This document shows positions 55,209 to 62,989 of a stretch of 64,000 bases of DNA, piece after piece (the stretch's first letter is position 1; each line of letters opens with the position of its first letter). Source of the DNA: Chloroflexi bacterium HGW-Chloroflexi-4 (GTDB taxonomy: Bacteria; Chloroflexota; Anaerolineae; Anaerolineales; Anaerolineaceae); assembly GCA_002840715.1 (NCBI GenBank), contig PHBW01000019.1, positions 1 to 64,000 of the forward strand. Direction: 5' to 3'. A program made the translations under genes and the position numbers. The notes beneath the pieces were generated by a model. The model was not told where the DNA came from and searched no databases. It saw nothing but the letters and a program-made list of their open reading frames with translations.

Positions 55209-56636
55209 TCACTTAACGGCGTTGTTCTCTTTCAAAATATTAATTGCCATGTCACGCAATCGGCTGTCTCGCGCAAATTCCACGGCTCGGTGCAACACCT
55301 CAAACGCCTTCTCTTTTTCACCTTGAGCCAGGTATAACTGCCCCAGATGGATGAGTATCGCTGATTGATGAGGGTCAATCGAATCTGCTTGCAGGAAATA
55401 CGTTAATGATTCATCCAGTTTACCAATCTTCATCAGGATTGTACCTAACAAATCCATTAACGCTGGCGATCCGGGGTTTAGTTGCAATGCCATTCTGGCA
55501 GCAGCCAGCCCGATTGTTTCGACTTCATAGCTGCGGGTAAGACTGAACACTGCCAAAGCTCGCCAGGGAAGATAACTTTGCGGATCAATTTCCACGGCAG
55601 CTTGAAAATGAGTTAAAGCTGAAGCCCGATCGCCCATGACATCCAATGTGGCTGCCATTTCAATTTCCCATACCACTGCTTTAGGGTTCGCATCTGCAGC
55701 CTTTTGCAGAAATTCGATTGCCAATTCATTTTTACCCTGCCGGCGATAATATAATCCGGTTAAGCCATTAACCAACTCAGCATTCGGCGCCAATTGCTGA
55801 GCTTTGGTGATGAATTCAGTGCCATTTTCACCATTTTGTTGGGCTGCCTCAGCCAGCAAAGCCCATGCAACACCATCCTCAGCATCCAGCTCGGTGGCTT
55901 TGACAAAAGCACGCTGGGCCACGTCCCACTCATCCATGGTTGAAAGTTCCTGACCGATCATTTGATAACCAGCAGAGGTTTCTCCGACTTTTTCTGATTG
56001 ACTGATCAACAGAATCAGGGCATTGCAACCCGTTTGTCTGCCGGGTAGCAATTTAGCCGCTTGTTGCAGAAACGGCAGGGCTTTATCTGGTTCAACTGCC
56101 GCAAATTGCAGTCCTAGCTGATAGTTTATCTCTCCGTTTAGCGGATCAATGGCATAGGCTTTGAGCAAGGTTGCCAATGCCCCATAAGCATCATTTAATG
56201 AACGTTGGGTCATGGCCGCTTGAAGAAACACAAAGACATCCACAATTTCTTCATTTGAAAATTCACGAAGCAAGTTTTTTGCACTATCAGTATCACCAGT
56301 GGAAATCAAAGCATCGGTCAGCCACAATTTGCCTTCGGTTGTCAGTTCACCCAACGCCGCGGCTTTATCAAAAGCTTCAACTGCCCCCAGCGGTTTGCCG
56401 GCATTCAAACGTAGTCTTCCCAACCGCAACCAACTTGCACCTTGCCAGGGGGCAAAGAGTAATTCAGTTTCAAGCGCTTCAAGCTCTACCGTTTCATTCA
56501 TATTCTGGTTGGCCGTAAAAACCTGCTGCCTCGCGCTGACAAGCTCAACCGGATGTGGTGAGAGCGGCATAACCAGTGCAGCACCTATCGGCAAAAGTAT
56601 GATTAATCCAGATAAAAAAGATTTTATAAAACGCAT
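55209..56636 (-). CDS. TPR-rich exported or membrane-anchored protein
   Basis: A 475-residue protein with one N-terminal hydrophobic segment (about residues 5-24) and then about ten tetratricopeptide repeats, for example GLYYRRQGKNELAIEFLQKA, LLGTILMKIGKLDESLTYF and LGQLYLAQGEKEKAFEVLHR. It is probably extracytoplasmic and mediates protein contacts. ATG 56636 was chosen since the longer frame would run into the divergent csp promoter. Confidence 0.8.
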   Translation of the reverse strand: MRFIKSFLSGLIILLPIGAALVMPLSPHPVELVSARQQVFTANQNMNETVELEALETELLFAPWQGASWLRLGRLRLNAGKPLGAVEAFDKAAALGELTTEGKLWLTDALISTGDTDSAKNLLREFSNEEIVDVFVFLQAAMTQRSLNDAYGALATLLKAYAIDPLNGEINYQLGLQFAAVEPDKALPFLQQAAKLLPGRQTGCNALILLISQSEKVGETSAGYQMIGQELSTMDEWDVAQRAFVKATELDAEDGVAWALLAEAAQQNGENGTEFITKAQQLAPNAELVNGLTGLYYRRQGKNELAIEFLQKAADANPKAVVWEIEMAATLDVMGDRASALTHFQAAVEIDPQSYLPWRALAVFSLTRSYEVETIGLAAARMALQLNPGSPALMDLLGTILMKIGKLDESLTYFLQADSIDPHQSAILIHLGQLYLAQGEKEKAFEVLHRAVEFARDSRLRDMAINILKENNAVK

Positions 56637-56676
56637 ATCCCGATTATACGCCTTCCTGTTCGTACGCCAAACTCGC

Positions 56677-56722
56677 TTGACACACTTTTTAAAAAATGCT
56701 AAATTAGTCACATCGCATGTGA
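56677..56722 (+). promoter_or_regulatory. promoter of the cold-shock gene with inverted repeat at the start site
   Basis: TTGACA (56677-56682), 17-base spacer, TAAATT (56700-56705) with TGC extension. TCACAT-CGC-ATGTGA (56708-56722) lies right at the predicted start and could bind a regulator or fold in the 5' leader of about 60 bases. Confidence 0.7.
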
Positions 56723-56772
56723 TGAGGTAATCCCCCATCGCTTACAATCTTTTTCAGCATGGAGAAGAATAT

Positions 56773-56955
56773 ATGGCAGAACGTTTTGTTGGGACGGTAA
56801 AATGGTTCAATCCCGCCAAGGGGTACGGTTTTCTCGGCCGTGAAGGGGCAGAAGATGTCTTTGTACATTTTTCCGCGAAAGGCCAACAAGTCGAATTTTC
56901 AGTCGAAAAAGGACCCAAAGGTCTGCAAGCAGCAGAAGTAAAACCTCTCGCATAA
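56773..56955 (+). CDS. shortened cold-shock protein (CspA family)
   Basis: A 60-residue CSD protein with both RNA-binding motifs, KGYGFL (RNP1) and VFVHF (RNP2). Compared with the usual 65-70 residues, the segment between FSA and the QxVEF strand is about seven residues shorter: the loop normally holding GF/YR-x-L is gone. It should bind single-stranded RNA or DNA as a chaperone. GGAG precedes the ATG and a strong terminator follows. Confidence 0.92.
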   Translation: MAERFVGTVKWFNPAKGYGFLGREGAEDVFVHFSAKGQQVEFSVEKGPKGLQAAEVKPLA

Positions 56956-56973
56956 ACTATAAATAACGAAATG

Positions 56974-57010
56974 AAAACCGGTTCCCCCTAGTGAGAAACC
57001 GGTTTTTTTT
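56974..57010. terminator. bidirectional terminator after the cold-shock gene
   Basis: AAAACCGG (56974-56981) pairs with CCGGTTTT (56999-57006), followed by more T's; the A-run on the left also allows it to end the patB gene on minus. Confidence 0.8.
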
Positions 57011-58163
57011 ATCTTTCGTTAATCGCTTTTTCCATCCGTTCAAGAGCTTCTTTCAGAAGTTCTCGCGAACAACCGAAATTAAGTCTGACAAATCCCTGCC
57101 CGCCAGAGCCGAAATCATCGCCGCAGTTTAAGGCTACTTTTGCCTTCTTTAAAAAGAACTTGTGCGGTCCTTCTTCAAGCGCCAATTCGCTGCAGTCCAA
57201 CCATGCCAGGTAGGTGGCATCAGGGACATGCATCTTTATCTGGGGAAATCTTTGCAGGATAAATTCTGCCATGAAATCACGGTTACTTTCCAGAATACCC
57301 AACATCTGCTCAAGCCACTCACCACCGTCACGATAGGCTGCCACAGCCGCAGTCAACCCCAACACATTAACGTCACCCAACAATCCGTGGCTGGCGTTTT
57401 CGATTTTCTTCAATAATCCGTGATTGGTGCTGATCAACACTGCACAACTTAACCCGGCAATGTTGAAAGTCTTGCTGGGTGCGATCAGTGTAACTGTGCT
57501 TTTAGCGACCTCGTCAGAAAGCGACGCCATGGGGATGTGCTGACCGCCTTTGAAGACTAGGTCGGAATGAATCTCATCTGAAATAATGGTCAGCTTGTGC
57601 CGCAGACAAATCTCAGCCAATCGTTCCAACTCCTGTCGGGTATACACCTTGCCCACTGGGTTATGCGGATTGCAGAAAATAAGGCAGCACGTATCTTTCT
57701 CAATTGAGGCTTCCAATGCGTCAAAATCTACTTCGTACGAGCCGTCTGGCTGCCTGACCAGTTCAGCACAGATATTTCTGACACCGGCTTTTTCTGCGGC
57801 ATTTACAATTGGAGGATAAACCGGAGTCTGAACCAAAAGGGATTCTCCCGGTTTGGTAAGTAATTGACAGGTCAAATTAAACCCGGGTACTACCCCGGGG
57901 ATGAAGATCATGTCTTTGGATGAGATTTTCCAGTCATAACGGTCTTGCATCCGTTCCACTACCAATTCGCGCAATTCCTGAGGGTGCAGCGAATAACCAA
58001 ACACGCCGTGGGTCACTCTTTCAAGCAGCGCTTCAATCACTGCTGGAGGAGATTGAAAATCCGTGTCGGCTACCCACAATGGCAAAACATCATCTCCAAA
58101 TAGCCCCCATTTGACGCTGTCCGTTCCACGTCGATTGACTGTTATGATGGATTCTGTTCTCAA
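57009..58163 (-). CDS. patB: PatB/MalY-type PLP-dependent C-S lyase
   Basis: A 384-residue fold-type I aminotransferase-like enzyme: VKWGLFGDDVLPLWVADTDF at the start, NPHNPVGKVYTRQEL, SDEIHSDLVF and the PLP lysine in SKTFNIAGL. The PatB/MalY group cleaves cystathionine or related C-S bonds; a general aminotransferase is less likely. TTG 58163 with GGAGG five bases upstream is preferred over the TTG at 58175, which overlaps that site. Confidence 0.92.
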   Translation of the reverse strand: MRTESIITVNRRGTDSVKWGLFGDDVLPLWVADTDFQSPPAVIEALLERVTHGVFGYSLHPQELRELVVERMQDRYDWKISSKDMIFIPGVVPGFNLTCQLLTKPGESLLVQTPVYPPIVNAAEKAGVRNICAELVRQPDGSYEVDFDALEASIEKDTCCLIFCNPHNPVGKVYTRQELERLAEICLRHKLTIISDEIHSDLVFKGGQHIPMASLSDEVAKSTVTLIAPSKTFNIAGLSCAVLISTNHGLLKKIENASHGLLGDVNVLGLTAAVAAYRDGGEWLEQMLGILESNRDFMAEFILQRFPQIKMHVPDATYLAWLDCSELALEEGPHKFFLKKAKVALNCGDDFGSGGQGFVRLNFGCSRELLKEALERMEKAINER

Positions 58164-58259
58164 AAATGCCTCCAAGCTCAGGTTTTCATCGATTATATCG
58201 TGTCATACCTTGAAGCTTGAAGACTGCTTCAGAATCCTGATATACTAGGATAAATTCTT

Positions 58260-59183
58260 ATGATGAACAAAAATAATCCCCCCGCACTCCCTACTCTTGA
58301 ACTGCATTCAGCCGATAGCTGGCAGGATTATGTCTTGCTGGATTCAGGTGACGGCTTCAAACTCGAACAATTCGGACCCTATCGCCTTGTGCGCCCTGAA
58401 GCCGAGGCAGTCTGGCGGCAATCTCTGGCCCCCTCTGAATGGAAAAAAGCCGACGCGCTCTACAGACCCTCCCCCGAAGAAAACGGCGGCCATTGGGAAT
58501 ATCATCAGAAACTGCCGGAACGCTTTAAGATGACCTACGGCTCCATCGCCTTTTGGGCAATGACCTCCTCATCGCGTCATCTGGGTGTATTCCCAGAACA
58601 ATCTGTGCAGTGGGATTGGGCGGATAAAGTTATCACAAAATCAAAAACCACCCCCAAGGTGTTGAATCTGTTCGGCTACACCGGTATGGCTTCGCTGGCT
58701 GCTGCCCATTCAGGCGCTCAAGTCACTCACCTGGATGCCTCACGAAAATCTGTTTTATGGGCTAAAGACAATCAGGCGCTTTCAAATATGGAGAACAAAC
58801 CCATCCGCTGGATCATCGACGATGCGGTCAAGTTCGTGCAGCGTGAAAGCCGGCGCGGCGTACAATATGACGGCATCATTCTTGACCCACCCAAGTTTGG
58901 CCGCGGTCCCCAGGGTGAAGTATGGGAATTCTACAAACTGCTGCCCGATTTGCTCCAAACCTGCCGGCAGATACTCAGTCCCAATCCGCTCTTTGTGCAG
59001 CTCACTGCCTATGCAGTGAAAGCCTCATCCGTCACCATGTATTATGCCATTCAGGATATGATGGCCGGTTTCAATGGACGCACCCAGGCCGGTGAAATTG
59101 GATTGACCGAACGATCAGGCGGACATTTTCTGTCTACTGCCATTTTCTCCCGCTGGTGCCGTGAAGACGCACTTCCACAATAA
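58260..59183 (+). CDS. class I SAM-dependent methyltransferase, RlmI/RlmK-like
   Basis: A 307-residue protein. Motif I is VLNLFGYTGMASLAAAHSGA, the acidic loop HLDASRKSV, and motif IV DPPKFGRGPQGE; the arrangement matches the C-terminal catalytic domain of RlmI/RlmK (23S rRNA m5C/m7G). It lacks an N-terminal PUA domain, so the substrate is uncertain. AGGA precedes the ATG. A membrane protein gene starts 11 bases after its stop. Confidence 0.88.
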   Translation: MMNKNNPPALPTLELHSADSWQDYVLLDSGDGFKLEQFGPYRLVRPEAEAVWRQSLAPSEWKKADALYRPSPEENGGHWEYHQKLPERFKMTYGSIAFWAMTSSSRHLGVFPEQSVQWDWADKVITKSKTTPKVLNLFGYTGMASLAAAHSGAQVTHLDASRKSVLWAKDNQALSNMENKPIRWIIDDAVKFVQRESRRGVQYDGIILDPPKFGRGPQGEVWEFYKLLPDLLQTCRQILSPNPLFVQLTAYAVKASSVTMYYAIQDMMAGFNGRTQAGEIGLTERSGGHFLSTAIFSRWCREDALPQ

Positions 59184-59194
59184 TCGGAGGGTCT

Positions 59195-60058
59195 ATGTTT
59201 GATTCCATTGGAAACAGTTGGTCTTTGATCAAATCCAGCGCCAAGGTGCTTGACGCAGACCGTGAATTGTTGATCTTTCCTATCCTTTCAAGCATTGCAG
59301 TACTCCTTTTAACAGCGGTGTTCTTTGTGCCCATGCTGCTAGTCGGATATTTCGGCCGCCTAACCAACCAGGGACTGCAAGTAGTTGATTATCTGATCCT
59401 GTTTCTTTTTTATTTGATCCAGTATTTATTGATCTTTTTTAACAACACCGCTCTGGTCGGTGCTGCCCTAATCCGCATCCGTGGTGGAGATCCCACCATC
59501 CGCGACGGGTTAAGAATCGCTGCCGATCGTTTTACCAATATTTTCTTTTATGCATTAATCGCCTCCACTATTGGCATGCTTCTTTCATTAATAAAAGAAA
59601 AAGGCGGCACACTTTCAAAGTTGGTTGTCTCGCTTATCGGTTTTGTTTGGAATGTAGCCACCTTTTTAGTTGTACCCATTCTGGCCGTCGAGGATGTTGG
59701 TCCGATTGAGGCCATCAAACGCAGTGTGGGCTACCTTAAGAAGACCTGGGGTGAACAGCTTGTCGGCAGCTTCAGCATTGGCCTGGTATTTAATTTTTTG
59801 GTGCTACTGGTGATGGTTGCTGCAGGTTTACTCGTTGTGTTGTTAATCAATGGTGGTGCTCAAGCCTGGGCATTCGTTTCGGTCGTTGTGGTGGCCATCA
59901 TTTTTATTCTTGGAATCAGCCTGGTTAATTCAACCCTCACCGGCATCTACACCGCTGCGGTTTACCGATATGCCTCCACGGGTGAAGCCGGCACTTTCTT
60001 TGAATCCGACGCCGTTCAAAATGCCTTCAGGCCAGCCGCCAAACGAAATATCATCTAG
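59195..60058 (+). CDS. polytopic membrane protein (DUF6159-like)
   Basis: A 287-residue protein with about six helices. The start WSLIKSSAKVLDADRELLIF and the VEDVGPIEAIKRSVGYLKKT segment (cytoplasmic loop) resemble a family of uncharacterised bacterial membrane proteins, which I recall as DUF6159. CGGAGGG precedes the ATG. Function unknown; next to a second membrane protein. Confidence 0.8.
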   Translation: MFDSIGNSWSLIKSSAKVLDADRELLIFPILSSIAVLLLTAVFFVPMLLVGYFGRLTNQGLQVVDYLILFLFYLIQYLLIFFNNTALVGAALIRIRGGDPTIRDGLRIAADRFTNIFFYALIASTIGMLLSLIKEKGGTLSKLVVSLIGFVWNVATFLVVPILAVEDVGPIEAIKRSVGYLKKTWGEQLVGSFSIGLVFNFLVLLVMVAAGLLVVLLINGGAQAWAFVSVVVVAIIFILGISLVNSTLTGIYTAAVYRYASTGEAGTFFESDAVQNAFRPAAKRNII

Positions 60059-60076
60059 GTTATTTCAGGAAGTTCA

Positions 60077-61954
60077 ATGAGTTTATCTACAAGGGATGAT
60101 GACATCCAGACTCAAACCCACACAAAATCTCGGTCCGCATCATGGCTGCCTCTGCTGCTCTTTTGCATTTCAGCAGGGCTGCTGGCCACACTATGGGGTT
60201 ACAACTACAGCTCAGGTAATGCCGAAGAACAGCTTCCGTTTATCTACCGTGCGCTTGACCCAACCTATTTGAGTAACGATTTCTTCACCAATACCTTCAG
60301 TTTATACGGTCCGCGCACCTTCTTCAGCGGATTTATAGCCTTCTTTGCCAGATTTATGCCTCTGACGGCTCTCTTGTTTTTATTGACTTTGATTGCCAAT
60401 GTTGCGATCGCCTTCGTTTCGGCTCGGGTGTCTAATTTCTTGTTTCCCCGCTCGCGCTTCAGCGCATTTTTAGCCGCGGTCGGCGTCTTAACCCTCAAAA
60501 CCTTCTGGCTGGGATACAGTAACATCGTCTACCGCATTTTTCTTGAACCTGAGCACCTGGCACTACCTTTCATCTTGCTGGGATTTTTGCTGATCCTGAA
60601 ACGCAGCTACATTCCGGCGTCGATAAGTTTTGGCATCGCATCTCTGTTTCACGCCCTGCTCGGCCTTGAACTTGGATGGATCCTATTTGGTGTGGTCTTG
60701 CTTGAGTTGATCATCCAAAAAATACGCAAAGAATCTCAAACAATAAAACTCCTGCCGCTCGGCATCGGTCTGATCTTAATGGCCGCATTCAGCGCCACGC
60801 TGTTATATCCCTACACGCAACAGCCCTCGATCCCCGCGGACGAGTTCATTCATCTTGTGGCTTATGTACGTCATCCCCATCATTATCTTCCCTCATATTT
60901 TGAGCCATGGCAATGGGGTCAAGCTGCAGTTTATTTGTTGGGATTTGTGTTTACCTTTATGTTAGCCTTAAAACGGTCCGAAACTCTGCATCAGCATAAG
61001 CGTCTATTAATCCTGATCGGCGCACTGCTTATGCTGCTTTGTATTGGCGGTTACCTGTTTGTCGAAGTCTGGCCCTCCCGATTATGGACCTCAGCGCAGA
61101 TGTTCAGGCTGCCATACCTGCTCAAATGGTTCAGCATTGTGCTTTTGACTAGCTGGGCTGGTGAACTGATTGAGAACCCCGGCGACAAAGAAACCAGATT
61201 TTTGGGCATCTCGGCTGCCGTGGGCCTTGTCACCCCGCTCTCGCTGGCTTTCGTGCCGCTGGCATTATGGACCCGCAAGGTGATTTTACCGAAGCTTAAA
61301 GTGTCTGAAAAATTGCTTCAAGATACAGTCATTCTTCTGGTCACGCTTGGCTTGGTGGTTTTTTACAAACCCGAATTCCGCACCTGGGCGTGTTTCATAA
61401 TCCTATTCGCTGCGGTCGGGGTAATCACTTTCCTAAAATCCAAAAAAGTCGGCCTGCTTTTAGGCACTGCTCTGCCACTTACACTTTCCGCAATCTTTGT
61501 ATTATTTTCGACCTCCATTACACCTCCAACTTTTTTGAAGTATGAATTACCTGTCTTTTCTCTTTACAAAACATCCGGAGAAGTCGCTGAGGTGGCTAGT
61601 TTCGCCAAAGCCAACACCCCTACGGATGCAACATTCTACACCCCACCGCGCATGGGTGAATTTCGCTATCTGGCTCAACGCGCCATCGTAGTTGATTTTG
61701 CCGCTTACCCTTTTCAAGATCTTTCAATGCGCGAATGGTACCGCCGCATTGCAGATTGTTACGGCGTCTCACCCTTATTAGGGTTTGACTCCCTCACCCA
61801 ATTGAACCTGACCATCTATCGCATCAGCGATGAAGAGTTAAAATCGCTTTCAGAACGATACGGTTTTGATTATGCTGTAGTGTATGATTCAACCAATACC
61901 AACTTTCCCATTATTTTCCGCACTGAATCGCTTAAATTAATCCAGATTCAGTAA
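60077..61954 (+). CDS. large polytopic membrane protein, function unknown
   Basis: A 625-residue protein with about 13 helices (from residue 24 to about 500) and a soluble C-terminal part of about 110 residues. The arrangement, with acidic-aromatic motifs in the first extracytoplasmic loop (FIYRALDPTYLSNDFFTNTF) and PHHYLPSYFEPW in a later one, recalls GT-C glycosyltransferase-like proteins (possibly DUF6798). No certain family is claimed. AGGA precedes the ATG. Confidence 0.75.
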   Translation: MSLSTRDDDIQTQTHTKSRSASWLPLLLFCISAGLLATLWGYNYSSGNAEEQLPFIYRALDPTYLSNDFFTNTFSLYGPRTFFSGFIAFFARFMPLTALLFLLTLIANVAIAFVSARVSNFLFPRSRFSAFLAAVGVLTLKTFWLGYSNIVYRIFLEPEHLALPFILLGFLLILKRSYIPASISFGIASLFHALLGLELGWILFGVVLLELIIQKIRKESQTIKLLPLGIGLILMAAFSATLLYPYTQQPSIPADEFIHLVAYVRHPHHYLPSYFEPWQWGQAAVYLLGFVFTFMLALKRSETLHQHKRLLILIGALLMLLCIGGYLFVEVWPSRLWTSAQMFRLPYLLKWFSIVLLTSWAGELIENPGDKETRFLGISAAVGLVTPLSLAFVPLALWTRKVILPKLKVSEKLLQDTVILLVTLGLVVFYKPEFRTWACFIILFAAVGVITFLKSKKVGLLLGTALPLTLSAIFVLFSTSITPPTFLKYELPVFSLYKTSGEVAEVASFAKANTPTDATFYTPPRMGEFRYLAQRAIVVDFAAYPFQDLSMREWYRRIADCYGVSPLLGFDSLTQLNLTIYRISDEELKSLSERYGFDYAVVYDSTNTNFPIIFRTESLKLIQIQ

Positions 61955-61971
61955 AAATAAAATGGAAAACC

Positions 61972-62001
61972 TTGTTATGCTGATAAATAATTGCCTATAA
62001 T
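61972..62001 (+). promoter_or_regulatory. promoter of the DUF1028 gene
   Basis: TTGTTA (61972-61977), 18-base spacer, TATAAT (61996-62001). A strong GGAGGAG ribosome site follows before ATG 62042. Confidence 0.55.
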
Positions 62002-62018
62002 TACTAGGCAATTATTTA
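61984..62018. repeat. 14-bp perfect inverted repeat overlapping the -10
   Basis: TAAATAATTGCCTA (61984-61997) and its reverse complement (62005-62018) flank a 7-base loop, followed by a T-rich stretch. It could be an operator for the DUF1028 gene or an AT-rich terminator for the membrane protein gene. Confidence 0.6.
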
Positions 62019-62041
62019 TTGTTTTCATCGGAGGAGAAATT

Positions 62042-62989
62042 ATGAAAAAATCACAAAGCAATTCAAACATTATTCGCTTTCCGTTTGCACATACTTATTC
62101 CATCGTCGCGCGAGATCCGGAGACCGGCGAGATGGGGGTTGCGGTGCAATCGCATTGGTTTTCCACCGGTTCCATGGTCACCTGGGCAGAACCCGGCGTC
62201 GGCGCCATAGCCACTCAATCCATGGTGGAAGTCAGCTACGGTCCGCTTGGTTTGCACAAAATGCAAAACGGTAAAACCGCCCCTGAAACCTTGAAGGCAC
62301 TACTGGCAGAGGACAAGAATAGTGAAGTACGACAGGTTGCCATGGTGGATGCGCACGGAAACGTGGCAGTTCATACCGGAAACCGCTGTATTGCTGAAGC
62401 TGGCCATCATAGCGGCGTTCAATATTCAGTACAGGCCAATATGATGCTCAAAAACACCGTCTGGCCAGCGATGGCTAAAGCGTATGAAAACACAAGCGGC
62501 CCCTTAGCCGATAGGCTCATGGCCGCATTGGATGCAGCCCAGGCTGAAGGCGGAGATATCCGCGGCAAGCAATCTGCTGCCATGCTGATCGTCAGCGCTG
62601 AAGCTTCTTCACACCCGTGGACGGGCATTTTAGTAGATCTTCGAGTTGAAGATCACCCCGAGCCCCTGGTGGAACTGCGCCGGCTGCTCACCATCCAGCG
62701 TGCGTATCAATCGATGAACCGTGGGGATGAATTGTTGAGTGAAGGAAAAATTCAAGAAGCCTTTGAGGCTTACAACGCCGGCGCTGCACTGGCGCCGAAA
62801 CTTGACGAACTCCCCTTCTGGCAGGCTGTTACCCTGGCTGATACCGGCAAAGTGCAAGAATCTCTGCCCATCTTCAAACAGGTATTTGCAATCAATCCTG
62901 ATTGGGCGCTGCTTCTACAAAGGTTGCCGCAAGCCGGGTTATTTAAAGATGACCCCGAATTGATGAAACTAATTATTTCACAAGCATAG
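62042..62989 (+). CDS. DUF1028 family protein with TPR-like tail
   Basis: A 315-residue protein. Residues 10-215 are the DUF1028 domain (FAHTYSIVARDPETGEMGVA, GVGAIATQSMVEVSYGPLG, MVDAHGNVAVHTG), an Ntn-hydrolase-like fold of unknown activity. The C-terminal 90 residues look TPR-like (GDELLSEGKIQEAFEAYNAG). ATG 62042 with GGAGGAG is preferred over the start at 61991, which lies before the -10 of the promoter. Its end overlaps the next, convergent gene by 17 bases. Confidence 0.88.
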   Translation: MKKSQSNSNIIRFPFAHTYSIVARDPETGEMGVAVQSHWFSTGSMVTWAEPGVGAIATQSMVEVSYGPLGLHKMQNGKTAPETLKALLAEDKNSEVRQVAMVDAHGNVAVHTGNRCIAEAGHHSGVQYSVQANMMLKNTVWPAMAKAYENTSGPLADRLMAALDAAQAEGGDIRGKQSAAMLIVSAEASSHPWTGILVDLRVEDHPEPLVELRRLLTIQRAYQSMNRGDELLSEGKIQEAFEAYNAGAALAPKLDELPFWQAVTLADTGKVQESLPIFKQVFAINPDWALLLQRLPQAGLFKDDPELMKLIISQA

